A stretch of 64,000 nucleotides of DNA from NCBI GenBank assembly GCA_947568835.1, contig OX387604.1, positions 8,401,860 through 8,465,859 on the forward strand. The letters run 5' to 3'. This stretch comes from Protonemura montana. Lineage: Eukaryota; Arthropoda; Insecta; Plecoptera; Nemouridae. The notes below the pieces were generated by a model that was given only the letters and a program-made list of their open reading frames with translations, ran no database searches and was not told the origin of the DNA. Within the stretch, counting starts at the first letter, position 1. Each line of letters opens with the position of its first letter. Positions 34,770-47,469 of this stretch are shown here, piece by piece. A program made the position numbers and the translations under genes.

Positions 34770-34775
34770 AATAAA
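34770..34775 (+). terminator. Polyadenylation signal AATAAA
   Basis: Canonical hexamer 93 bases after the stop of the His-rich gene, a typical distance for a short 3' UTR. Confidence 0.6.
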
Positions 34776-35340
34776 GACATGTGTTACTAATGCATCTAAG
34801 TGTAATTTTAATTGGATAAAGTGAAGATATGTAAACCCTGCACTCACTTACTTGCCTGGTATTTAATGAATATCCAGGTTATACAGCTTGGACTCAAAAT
34901 TATGTAAGTCCTTTAACCCATTTAACACAAGCCGGTTGACCATTACAGATCACATCGAGAACCTCCCACAAATCAGTTGAGAAGGGTATCAGGTCTCTAC
35001 ATGTGTTTCAATATGCTCTCTGGCTCCTTTATAAAAGTCTCATGAAAAATACCCAGTTTGCATTGTGTTGTACAAGATGCTGTTTTGAATTAAAAAAAAA
35101 AAAAAAAACATTCCAAGTTAACATTTTTAATGGTGCATGACCCTTAATTTATTTCAAGACTAATGCCAGTAGAAGTTGATGTTGGGGTTTATCTTGGAGT
35201 AACAAACATAAAATAACAATTGCAACTGCACATTAAATTCAAATAACAACCATTTCCTTGCCAACATTCAAAATTCCAATCACCTCATAAAACTGATTCA
35301 TTCAAAATGCAGTACTCTACATTGCCAAGCAAAGACAGAT
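34776..35340. other. Intergenic stretch between convergent genes
   Basis: The His-rich gene (plus) and NOMO (minus) converge here. It contains an A run of about 19 bases (35090-35108) and the NOMO polyadenylation signal at 35148-35153. No coding sequence is seen. Confidence 0.6.
35148..35153 (-). terminator. NOMO polyadenylation signal (minus strand)
   Basis: AATAAA on the minus strand, about 190 bases beyond the NOMO stop codon, in the right orientation for its 3' end. Confidence 0.55.
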
Positions 35341-38300
35341 TTACGTCTTCCTTGACTTCACTTTGCGTTTGAGCCCGGAGATTGGTTCGACCGAAAGTAC
35401 CTCGGGCTCTCTCTCCGTGAAGTCACCACTCTTCTTTGTGGAGACTTGTTGCACTGGGCTGGGAAACATCATAGAGTCCAGCATCTTCTTGCCTGAAGTC
35501 AACATCGGAGAAACCTTCGCACTATTTATGTACAAAACTAGAAGTAATCCCAACACAACTAGAGCCAGAAACGATGATTGACCCAACTCCTGATCGGCCG
35601 TTTTTAGTTCAGCTACAAAATTAAGATTGATGTGTTTAAAAGTGGTGTTTGCTTTAAAATAAACAACATGTGTAAAGGAATGTGTTGCTTTGGTGATTGT
35701 AGATTCTAGCTGTACAAAATATTCATGGTTGTCAATGGGAATGTTGGGGAAGAGCACCATTGCCGTTAAATGTGTTCGAACGATCTTGCTGGTTGGGGAA
35801 TCGAGCTTGATTACATGGATCGGACTATCTGGAGCATCTTCGCGACAGAGAGTCACCTTGAGCGTACGCAAATGCTGGAAGCTGGGAGCACTGATGTGAG
35901 CAGTCAAGTCCATTTGAGTAACCCGCTGAAACGCCACTAGCTTGACGTCGAAAACGTCTCCCTTCACCTGCAAAATCGTTGCCAAATTATCTTTTGATAC
36001 TTTCATAAAAATAAGAGTTGAGAAAGAAGACTGAAAGTGGACGAACCTTGACTTTGATACCTCCAGGGGTGCCTCTCTGAATGTGTTCGTTGACATCTAC
36101 TCCTTCCTTGACCCTGACCACATACTCGCACTGAAACAAAAAGCCAGTCAAGTCTCTAATGCACAGAACGAAATTGATTCTCCAGAGCAAATTGTGTTAT
36201 AAATAAAATATATACATATATATAAAAACTGGATACCACTAATAAGGGAGGCTTTTCAAAATGGTCGGCTCAGGGTGTTTTTATTTGTAGTTTGGTAGTG
36301 TTAACAGATTGAAGAAATTTGGGGTCCACAAATGCTAAAAAAACTCACAATTTTCTTTCTGAAAAATTCTAGAAACGCCTTGAACAGGCTCTTTTACAAC
36401 GAGTGAACTATAGAACAAAATTAAATTCTTGATTTTTAAAAGCGTCAATCTGTCGCCAATAGTGTGATGAGTCGTGTAGTTTTTATTGTGTTGCAATCGA
36501 ACAAGTGGTTTGGCTGATTGGTTGTATTCAGTAAACCTAGATACAGACCCGAGTAAGCTCCCACTCTGACAGCCTTAACATTAATGTTTAACTTTCTGCT
36601 GAGAAAACGAGCCACTAACAGGTAGTAAGGGTTCGATGTCACCCGATGGCGCTTGCAGTAGCTCTTTAAAACAAACCTCTACAATTAAATAATTACGACT
36701 CAAAATATCGAAAATTTTATATTAATCGTTCAGGTTAGCATTAATAAAGATTAATTGAGCGTAAACCAGTCTCAAATGCGAGAAATAATAAAATAAAATT
36801 TCACAACAATTGAAACAACGGTGTCTCCACCTAAAAGCATCCTTCGTTTTTGACAGAAAGTAGTCATTTGGCTGCCATTTTTGGCGAAGACAGTTAAACA
36901 TTAGCGCTGGCCTTCTAGCTATCCGGATAAACTCGATGCTTCTGTTGCTTACGTTGGCTTTGAGTCCTCGAATGCGAAACTGCCCATTGGCTTCAGTCGA
37001 AGCTTCTTCCTGTTGTGAGCAGCTTCCTTGACCGACAGCTTCCACGACGATACCTTCCTCCGGTTCCCCGTTCAGGGAAGTAACTGTTCCAAATGCGCTG
37101 TATGCAACACGGTGACCTCTGAACACGAAAAACAAAATAGTCATGATTTTTTGCCAGCGCACTATATATTTCACAACAGATATACACCCCTGTTGGGCCA
37201 ATTCTATAGGTTAGCTAGCACCATCGATAAAGGAGCTCATTTTTTCTCTTATTAGAGAGGCACTGTTTTGGTTTTTACTTACTCTAGGCTGAGGCTGAAA
37301 GTGGCTCCTTCTTTGACAGTTATCATACTCGAAGTAGGTTCGAAGCGATATTCCTTCATCATAGGACGAAGATAATACTCTCCAGGAGAAAGCGAAGTGA
37401 AAGTCAATTTCCCCTCAGCGCTAGTCTGACTGTTCCGCCTGAAGCTGTCCCCTCCAGACAACGAGAGCAAAACGCCCTAAAGTATAAGGAAGAATCAAAT
37501 CAGATGACTTAATTTGCTCCCCTAAGGCAGAATAGAACCAATATAATGGTAGTTAACACAATGTACCTGTAACTGTTTCGAGTCTGCTTTATCAAGAACC
37601 GTGACATCAATCTGAGCCAGCTTGTGGACGTTGAAGTTTCCATATTTATCAGGTCCTGAAATGATGGAACCCTCTTTCTCGGCAGAAACTCTGCAATGGT
37701 CAATGTAAGTGATCAGAAAAAAATCATTACAAGAAATATGCTAAGAATTCTATCTGATAGGAACAGAACAACAAACTGCTTGCTTGTAAATGGCTTTCCC
37801 AGGTAGAGGCCCTGCTCGGAATTTGCCAGCTCCATCAGTCTGCGTAACCACGACCACTTCCTCGAGTTCGTTCCTTATGGTCACAGAAATACCAGCTGAG
37901 GGAGGGACCATCTTCCCTTCAACAATTTTGCCTTTTTCAGCCGAAAATGTTGCAGCATCTTCCACACAGTTGTCTCTGCCAATTATTGGTATCTTTGCTG
38001 GCTCAAAAAGAAGAAGGCTATGTGTTGGCTCAAAATAAATGCTCTCTTCTTCGAGCACCAAAAGATTGAAAGGGTATCTGAAAACACCACCCTTTGGCTC
38101 AGATCTGAGAGGTCCCAATCTAAAATAGATAAGAGGTTATTAAAGACAGAAGCTACAAATGACTGGGAACATTAGTTATCATTTAGTGAATGACATCTAA
38201 TCACATCGCAATAGAATTAACTTAGTCAAATCTTAAGGCTAATGCAAGAAAATTCTTTAAGTCAATGCAAATTGAAAGAGAACAATGACACTTCCTCCAA

Positions 38301-41300
38301 TTTGCCTCTGAATATCAAAACAAACCTTGTCTTGAGAGTCTGGTTGAATGTGTACTTGACATCGACATAGATGTCAGTAGTATCAGTGGCGGTAACCACG
38401 CTTCCTCCCAGCATGTGCGAGATGGCAGTAAGCTTCACGGGTCTCTCCGCGTTTGTCGTGCTCCAGACGATTCCGTCGTGCTCGTAACCGTGACAGCCGA
38501 CCGGATGGAACCAATATGTCCCTTGCGCCTTGACGCACATCTTGCTTGTACCCTGCTCCACAACCAGCTTGCCGGCAGCAGCCGCGCTAGGTGCCGCAGC
38601 AGCAGCGTCAACTCCTGGGGCAAGCGTTGGTGTCTCCAACTTGTACTCGACCTGTAGAAATGTGCATGATGAAGTGTTCTTTAAATTCACTAGCGTTGAG
38701 CAGGGGACGAGCATCTAAACATTAGAGTTTCCGAGCCTTGGTACAGAAAGTTTGTTAGAATCAAAACCAGAACTTTTATTAGATTTTGAATAAAAAAAAG
38801 GATTGTTAATTTGTAGATCTAAGAAGGTACTGTATAGAAGGTGGGTCATCAAATAAATACCCAGTTAAAATTAAGGGACTTTGGAGCAGACACGAACAGG
38901 TCTACGAAAGAACCGATATTTTTAGATATCTTTATTTTCCTAATCTGTTTCCAACCTACTTTTCGAAGAATTCCAAATATAATTTTTTCTTTAAAAAAAT
39001 GACACGAACAGGAGTTACAAATGTTATTGATGTCGGTTTAGGCCAGTGTTATTGAGTGACGGTTATTTGAGGTAATTAGTGTGTATAATTGATGCAAATT
39101 TGGTGCCTACTGTACCTAATTCATTTATGTTTGTTCAAGGAAGCACCAGACTGTACGACACATCAGTCAAAACATTTGGGTCACACAGCCCAGCAATGAA
39201 GGCAACTTTGCGTTGTCAACAGACTTCCTACTATATTTTGTTACATTTCGTATTTTGTTACATTATTACTGAAAACATTATTACCGAAGAAAAATGTTCT
39301 AGTTGGAGAAATTTGTATTCACCTGAGTCTTATGAGATGAGATGAATGTAACTGCAAATCCGGTTTGCTTGAAATCAGGAGCGGAAGATTCTATTGATCC
39401 GACCGTCAATGAATGAGTTGTGGATTCCCAACACCAATCATCTTTCTCCATCGACACTTGATATTTCCCTGGCAACAAGTTCTCAAAACAATATTTCCCA
39501 TTTTTCGTTAGCATCGTTGCTATGTTGGTCTTGTTGCTCTCAGCCAGTTGCAAGCCCACGGATATTTGAGGACACGTTACAAAGAGACAGCTGACAGAGC
39601 CAGACAAAGTGACCTTCAACTGGGAAAACTCGATTCCAGTCAGAATCGGTCGATCTTTCACATTTATCACCAAGGCAGCAGGGAAAAATCTGGAATTGAT
39701 AAAAATACAGAACATTTATTTCTTGTCATAATCCCCTTTTTAATTAATATTTGTATTAAATTCAGTTTTGTGCTGTTAAGTTCAAATCATAAACCCTAAT
39801 AGAAATATGAATCCATCACTTAAAGTTATGTTATGCAACTCAATTATTTGCCTTTTCCCAAAAATATTCCTTCAGCCCTTGGGCAATCAATTCAACTAAA
39901 ATCATTGAAAACATAATTTGTAAGTACCAACAGTTTTGAGAAAAGAGTACAATGGTCAACTGCCCCAAGCTTGTTTTCTTCACTGTTGCTCTCATAAAAT
40001 ACACAATTAAAAACTATACTAATTACTAGGTAAAGTGTGACATTAAACAGTGACTTACTGAAGGCCTTTTCTCTTTTCCACATCTGTAACTTCAACTTTA
40101 GCTTCATATTTGCCTGGTTCAAGAAGGTGGCAAAACTCGCCAGTCAAGGCCTTGGTTTGAACTATGATTGGGGGGCTAGTTGAGCCATCCTTCAAAAGGA
40201 GCACAAACTTGGACCCTTTCTCAATACTTTCTTGTTGAAAGTGGTATGGAAGCACTTTTCCACACACCTTGAACGCCGACGGAATGATTGGTGGCAGAAT
40301 TGGAGTGTTGGGAGAAACTTTTGCCACAACCTCCTCGAATCGCATGTCCTCTGGAAAAAGTCAGATATGCGTTAACACAGATGGACTAAAAATGTTTCAT
40401 ATTTTTTACTGAATTGTTCACTATATCAAGCATACGAGTAGAGAATTCAAATGAGAACGTATAGGAGCAAACCAATTTCCTTTCCATTTTAATTGACAGT
40501 AAAATTGTTGACCTTTTATGACTGTTTAGTTTTTTTCTGGTATTTTAGTCGCATTAACTTACTAGCCTGTACTTGGATGATGTAGTTGCCTGCTCGCATG
40601 TTCTCAAAATGATAACTGCCATCAGGCCGAGTGTTAACGATTGCTTTGCCATCGAGGTGGACAACAGCCCCTTCCAGGCCCTGACCACCCGAAGCCGACA
40701 GCACACGGCCACTCACGCTGAAGCCTGTCACCTAACCAGCACAAAATAATAAGCACACCATGACCACAAGCATGAGTCATGGAAAACCACAGAAAGAGTC
40801 AACCAACTAACTAGGTTACTTCTAAGCAAGTAACTATAAAAGGCAACTTTATTGTTAAACAATTTATTTTGTAAAAATAATTAATAAACAAACAAAGACA
40901 TTTCAAAAATTTGAAGTGTGTAGGCATATTTTTCCTGGTTGGGCACAATCCATGTGGAAATTTGACTATTTTTCTTTAGAATATTTACAGCACCAAAAGG
41001 TTTACTAGATTTTAACAGTAATTTTATATTCACATTGTAAAAAAAATCTCGGGAGAGTCTGTACAATTTGCAGCTTTGTACATTGACAATTAAGTTCACG
41101 AGTTCAACGATTGTCAGTACCTGGAATGGCGTATTAATCCGCAAACTGTCTTGCTTGATCGTGAATTCCATTTGCTTGGGCTGCACATCAAACTGGAGAC
41201 TCTGTGGTCCTTCGTAGTGAGGAACGACTTTGTAACGATTTGAAGGCAAGCATGGGAATTCGAAAACCCCCTCTGTGTTTGACACTACATGGCACAGTGC

Positions 41301-43511
41301 ACCAGAACCTTCAAAGCCAGCTAGAGGTGTCTTTAAGCAGCCTGGAATATTGATTGGTGGGGCCTGCAATAATTAAATTAGTAGCATTAGGATTGATTAC
41401 TAGGCACTAAGCAGTAAAAAATAATGCCATTGACATGGTGATGTGTTGTGAAAATCTTTGTACTAGTTATACTTACGGTCTTGTCTGACAGAAACAGCAC
41501 AAAGCTTACGTCCCTGATAGGTTCATCTTCACTGGTGACTTTGCCAGATGCATCGTAACCTTTCACTAAAAGAGTTTTGTCTGGAAGTACTGTATTTCCT
41601 GATTTGACCTCGACATCTGCCGTTCTTTTTTCGAGAAGCCATTTTGGGTGGTCAATAGTCACGGTATATTTTCCTGGAAGAACTGGAGTGAATTCATACA
41701 CTCCGCTCTCTCCAGTGACTGTCTTAACATAAGGTTTTAGGCCATTTGGCGTCTGAAGGTTTAGAGACACTTTCAGGTTCTTTGGTCCATTGCCGCTTCC
41801 AACGCTAGTCACCTACGACATTAAGTATAATCAGTAGTTAATTATAAGCAAAGGTATCAGCTATGGGAAATCATGTTCTGAAATGTGCACCAGAATTTTC
41901 TTAGTCCAGCCCTTATAAACAACAGGCCAATTGTGTATCTACCAAATTTCAAGTACCTAGTTGGGGGTAAAGCACCGTGCTTGAAACCTTTTCCCCAAAA
42001 TATCAATACAATCTCGTAATCAAGCTATGATTGTCACCCTCTCCACTTTAAGTTGCATTTAATACTAAGAACCCTGTGAAGAAGGTTAATAACTTTTTAA
42101 CATTTTAATTTCATATTTGTTAAAAATACTGTTGAAACAATAGTAACAAGTCAATTATCTTACAGTGACACTGACACTGAGTTATGTGAGCTAATAATTA
42201 AAATAGTAAAGTTAGCATGAAGACATTGCAACTTTGGCAACCAAAAAGTTTCTATAGTTGGTCTCATAGATTATTAATACTAATACAAAATGTCTAAAAA
42301 CCAGTAACATGCAAAACCTGAGGTTGGGTTATGATAAATACAATTTTAATGTAAAAAGTTGGAGACGGGAAAAGAAATTTCCACCCACGAATGTAATCTG
42401 GGTAGATTAATAACCAGAGATCAGTGAAACTATACTGTCAATTAATTGATTGAATTCAATTGTTTTAATTTGTTTACCTTTCCTTTGACAGCAAACCCAA
42501 GGAGAGAAAAATTAATGTCTTTTCCTAGACTGCAGGGGTCTGTCACTCCGTCAATGGTAAGAGCTACTTCTCGGGGTTCGAAACTCCAGCCACTTGGAGG
42601 CTCTATCTGTATAATGTAGCAAAAAAATTATTAATTAAAGAAACTGTACAATTATTTAGCACATATTTTAAATTTCAGCCATTCAACCATTTACATCTTT
42701 CTAACCTTCATAGAGCTCCGTGTTTGGTATGAATAATGATCCCCTGCATCTGCTTTTCCTTACCTTTAATATGTAATCACCCTTATCATAGATGGGCAAG
42801 AAATAATATCCATTGTTTGGAGCACAATCAGTATGATCCTTCAAACTACCTTGTTTGGTATACCTAAAAAATAAACCATAAAATACTATTAAAAAATATA
42901 CATAATATTTTGCTAATGAAAACATGATGTCAAGAAAATCGAAAATAACGATGGTTGAGCATTCATCCCGTGACACAAATATTTCTGAGGTGATTGGTTA
43001 ATAAAGTGACAGCAGAACATGCAAAATGTTTGCAAAGAAATTCTTGGAAGTTTTAATGTCTAGCTTGTTGGTCTGTTGAGCATCTTGCTTTAACTATGTA
43101 TTATCACATAAAACTTAAGAACTAAAGGTGTCGGCAGTCCAGATCTCAGCACCAGCCATTAGGGCAAAGTACTTGGCATTATTCTGTACTAAAGTTGGAA
43201 CATGTACCATGGACATTATTCAAGTCCCATAGCTTCAGCTCTAACTCATTTTGGTAAAAGGATTCCTTGATGTTATTATTTTCATTGTAGATTAAAGATT
43301 AGTCTATTCATACCGGGTTTATGGTGCCTTTATAACCTATAACTAATATCATATTTGTAATTGGAATGATAGGTACTTACAATTTAACTTCAACCTGAGA
43401 GAGATTAATATCTAAATCACTCTTTACAAATCCACCGCATCCTAGAATTTCTTCCGCGAAACTGTAAGCAATAAAAAGATTGAATACAAATATCATGTGC
43501 CCCAGTGCCAT
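35341..43511 (-). CDS. NOMO: NOMO, BOS/nodal-modulator ER protein
   Basis: Fifteen minus-strand exons join in frame to 1207 residues (human NOMO about 1220): 43511-43381, 42863-42764, 42606-42478, 41812-41477, 41363-41121, 40731-40563, 40350-40059, 39689-39323, 38651-38326, 38119-37784, 37690-37567, 37476-37283, 37118-36953, 36130-36047 and 35967-35341. A signal peptide (about 1-18) precedes CGGFVKSD, DCAPNNGYYFLPIYDKGDY and many tandem beta-sandwich domains, then LLSLSGG, PMMKEYRFEP and SLNGEPEEG, all hallmarks of NOMO. One membrane helix (about 1131-1148) and a basic tail follow. NOMO with nicalin and TMEM147 forms the BOS complex at the ER translocon for multipass protein insertion (established). 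The intron after exon 10 uses a GC donor. Exon 9 carries an Ala-rich insertion. Longest introns are 36131-36952, 38652-39322, 39690-40058, 41813-42477 and 42864-43380; no genes were seen in them. Confidence 0.97.
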
Positions 43512-44042
43512 GACTAGTAAGTGAATTTTCTCTCCCAGTCTATCACTCCTTGTGTTGCCAGATTTAAGTCATACAGCTTCTGTGATATTTCATGGCTTTG
43601 TTCGATCAAATACTTTGTAAGACGTCAGAATATAACAATCAAGAAAATTTTTTTTTTTTTTACTGATCTATATATTTTTAAGGTTTATTTTAGTTTTATT
43701 AGTCGACTTCATATCCGGATCAAGGGTCTTTCGAATTGCTAATTTGCCTGCTTGGCATCAGTGCAATTTTACTCTCCAAACGACCAGCTGATTAAATCAA
43801 CTCGGAACAGCCATCTTGGACAGATTTCAGGATGCGCAGTTGCAACTCTTTGGTTGCAACGTTGTTGGGGCATATTAAATGGCTGACAACTCTACTCAGG
43901 GAAGTGACAAGTAGTTTTTAGTTCGGATGAAAGTTGTTGTAATTTTACATTACATGACTTTAAATTGTTTTCACGCAATATTGTTATATCTTCCGTTCTG
44001 CCATGTGATAAGCATCAGTTTTAGGTGAAATAGACTTCTGAG
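43512..44042. promoter_or_regulatory. Bidirectional promoter region, NOMO/SNX17
   Basis: The 531 bases between the NOMO start codon (minus) and the SNX17 start codon (plus) must hold both transcription starts. The core CCATCTT at 43811-43817 (AAGATGG on the minus strand) matches the YY1-type element often found at start sites of housekeeping genes (established). No TATA box is evident, which fits a housekeeping bidirectional promoter. That both genes share regulation is inference. Confidence 0.55.
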
Positions 44043-47000
44043 ATGCATTTTTCTATTCCTGATACGAAAGAATTTAGCACTGACAGTGGATCGTCCTACA
44101 TGGTAATAACATTTGTATACTTTATTTATGGTATTCATTTGTAAAATAACAATGCATTAACATAAGTGGGATGACCCTCTTTTGTTCCGAGGGTTGTATT
44201 TACCTTGTAAAACATTGTCACATGCAACCCTTTAAATTAATCAGTTCATTACCTACCTGTTGGTCTTGTCTGCAACCATCTATTTTGGTAGTACTCCAGC
44301 TGTCACCCGTAATTTCAGGGATACAACGTCCATGTGAATGGCATATTTCACTGTACTGTACGCTACCGACAATTACATAACTTGAATGAGCAATTGAAAA
44401 AGGAGTTTGGAGGTAACCTGCCGCCATTCCCTCCTAAGAAAATTTTAGCGCTGTCAAATGCTCAGCTCGAAGAGCGTCGGGTGTTGTTGGAGAAATATGT
44501 CCAGCTGGGTAAACAAATTTTCTATTTGCTTGGAACTAAATGGCTCGTCATGTATCTCTGATCACATTTTTTGTGTTATCGTTATCTTTTTGCAGTAGGC
44601 CAGGATCAGCAGTTAATCCACACAGATGTCTTCAGCAGATTTCTGTGGTCAGCTCAACAAGAAACATACTTTTTATTGAATCCAAGACAAGAAATTAACT
44701 TAGATGTATTTTTGATGAATGGGTACAAAGTCACTTTACAAGTGTATGCAAACGAGCATTCTGGTCAGGTTTTGGAGGTTAGTACACTTTCCAATTTACT
44801 TAAGTATACTTACATAATAGTTACCAGTTTCCTTGAGAAAATGTGCAGTGGGATGTGCAACACTATAAAATTTGTGTAAAAGTGTTATTATTCCCAAATT
44901 ATTCCCGAGTGTAATTTGGCATTATATCGTTATCTGGAAGGAAAAATGCATTTGACTGATTTGGGAATAAAAGGACATATCTTTTCTGTTGCTGTTAATG
45001 ACCACTACCCATGATCAAATTTCACGAAATGCTTTAAATTTCAACATTCTTTGCATTTCAACTTGCTTTGCACTTGACTTCAGAATCTAGAAAATTTGGT
45101 TTTGTTATAGTTACCTTCAAAAATATTAATATATTTATTTTTAATTTCTGTAGAAAGTGTGCGAGCAAATTCACCTTCCTAAAGAATATATATACTACTT
45201 CAAACTGTTTCTCATGAAGCGAGAAAATGATGGAGATGTCACAAGTGAGTATCACATTAGCCTCTTGACTAGTTGTACCATTGCGTTTTTGACTGGGTTT
45301 ACACCAAGTGCAAACTACATAGTAAAGGTACCACATTTTCGAGTTTGTCTGGCACTGACATGTACTTGAGTGCTGAATTCTTGCTGCAAAATGAACAGAA
45401 TGGATTGGTTAGGTTAGAGCATTCTCTCATGGAACCCTGGCAGAGACCATAATATATTCATGCAAGTTTCAAATACACACCGGTGCAGGCAAGCCAAAAC
45501 GAAGCAAGTATTTCAAATCTGAGAATATAACAATAACATTGGTTTTTTTCAGTTGTAAGAAAACTCCAAAATTTTGAATCCCCATACATATCTCAAAAAT
45601 CCATCCAAGGGGTACATCGCTTAGTGCTGAGAAAAAGGTGAGTGAATTTGTTTTGAAAATTATGGGCACAGTCACACAGATGTTCGATAAACTCATTGTT
45701 ATAATGTTTCAGTGTGAAATTCAAATAATTGTTGGTCTCTTTCAGTTATTGGGACCAAGAATACGATCATGAAATAATAAATGATCGGGTGGCATTAAAT
45801 CTTTTGTACATACAGACAGTAGCAGACGTTGAACGTGGCTGGATTCTTACTACAAAAGACACCCTTCAAGAATTAGCAAGTCTACAAGCGCAAGGAGCCA
45901 AGCAAGAGGTAATCGCTTTAATTTTTTTTTAATATTAACCCCTAGTAAGTTGAAGTTGTTTCTGCATGTAATGCCGGGATATTTTTTACAGTATGTAGAT
46001 TTGGCACGTTCATTGAAATACTACGGCTTTATTCAATTCCGACCATCTGTGTGCGACTACCCTCGTGCTGGATCGAGCGTGATGGTGAGCATCGGCAATC
46101 GGGAGTTAAACCTTCGAGTACGCCTCCACTCGGGAGAAGAAATGAGAGAAGGGAGTTTTAAAGTTACACGGATGCGGTGCTGGCGGATAACCACTTTACC
46201 ATGCGTGAGTACTTCATTACTTGGATCCAAGGTTGAGAGAACTCACAGAAACGTTATTTCTTTGTTGGGATTGTTTAAAATATTGTTATGGCTGTTCAAA
46301 GACTGTAGACGACCAGCAACGGTATTTAGATTTTTTTAGTTTTTTAGCAAAACCAATAGCAGAAAGTTGGGTTTTGTTCAGTGCTTTGAAAAATTCACAA
46401 TTGAGGCAGAACAGTTTAATTCTCCAAGTCGGCAGTGAATATTTCTTGATACTTGTGACTTTATTTTATAAATGTATTGGTAATTTCAGATTGGAGATAC
46501 TAATAGCAGTGGCTGTAGCAATGAAAATGACAATCACTCACAGGCCATGCTAGAGCTTTCCTTTGAATATCTAATGGCAAAAGACAAACTTCAGTGGATT
46601 ACAATCTCATCCGAACAAGCAATTCTTATGTCCATCTGTCTGCAGTCAATGGTTGATGAATTACTTCTAAAGAAAGCTGGCTCCGAGATTAGGCATGTAA
46701 GTAACCAATCCTGATCAAAATCTTAAAGGAGGTGAAAGAGAAACAAGACGGGTATTTGTCTCCGAATCCGCACAAGTAGGTACATACGGCTATGTTAACC
46801 CCAGTTTGCTGAGAATGCATTGTGTGGGTGGACCAAGAAGATCATAATCTATTTTGCGTGGTTTTCTTAGAAAAGTCCTGGTCTGCTTGGTCTGTGAATT
46901 GTTTTGTATTTTTCTGTTCTTGTATTTACACAGATAGAAATAGAACAAGGACATAAAGATCTGAACAAAGTACACTCGAGAGTAATTGGATATTTTAATA

Positions 47001-47469
47001 TGTGATGGGCATTGAATTCAACCTGTCTTTTAGCCCTCTCTTGTAATTATAAAAATATGTTCATAAGTGTTTCCTAATATTCGATTCTAGCCAATGGGAC
47101 ATGAAAATAATGGAAGCTGGTCGTACATGAAAAGGGATGGTAGTAGCCAACTCATAAACTCTTCAGCTTCGAATGAAATAATCTCAGCAACCTCTTCAGT
47201 AAGTCTTATTTAAAATGTTTGGCTTTCTTGGTATTTCTATCATAGCATTTTTTTTTTTTAGTTTCAATCTTAATCCAAAAGTGTCAATTTTTTTATTTTT
47301 TTTATTTTAGAGCGGTGACAGAGCTCCAACCAAGACTGAATCAATCTCATCCATGAAAAAACTAACAGAAAAACTTACTGGCGTCAGTTTGAAGTCTTCC
47401 ACAAAAACAGCTTCGAATCCGTTTGTAGAAAACGATGCATTTGAGGGTATTGGAGATGATGATCTTTGA
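44043..47469 (+). CDS. SNX17: Sorting nexin-17
   Basis: Ten exons join in frame to 485 residues (human SNX17, 470): 44043-44102, 44319-44508, 44596-44777, 45154-45244, 45553-45637, 45746-45908, 45992-46204, 46490-46696, 47091-47198 and 47311-47469. The N-terminal PX domain (about 1-110) shows YNVHVNGIFHCTVRYRQL with the basic residues that bind PI3P on early endosomes and a PPFPPKK proline loop. A FERM-like module (about 115-395) follows, with SYWDQEYDHEI, VERGWILTTK, MREGSFKVTRMRCWR and LSFEYLMAKDKLQW. The tail ends AFEGIGDDDL, the conserved C terminus that docks on the Retriever/Commander complex. SNX17 binds NPxY-type tails and recycles integrins and LDL-receptor family members (established). 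All splice sites are GT-AG. It is head-to-head with NOMO and convergent with UQCRB. There is no C-terminal truncation. Confidence 0.97.

Noticed and set aside
36445-36642. Possible nested gene or extra exon in NOMO intron 13
   Set aside because: The frame is intronic, unrecognised, and the flanking NOMO exons join perfectly without it.
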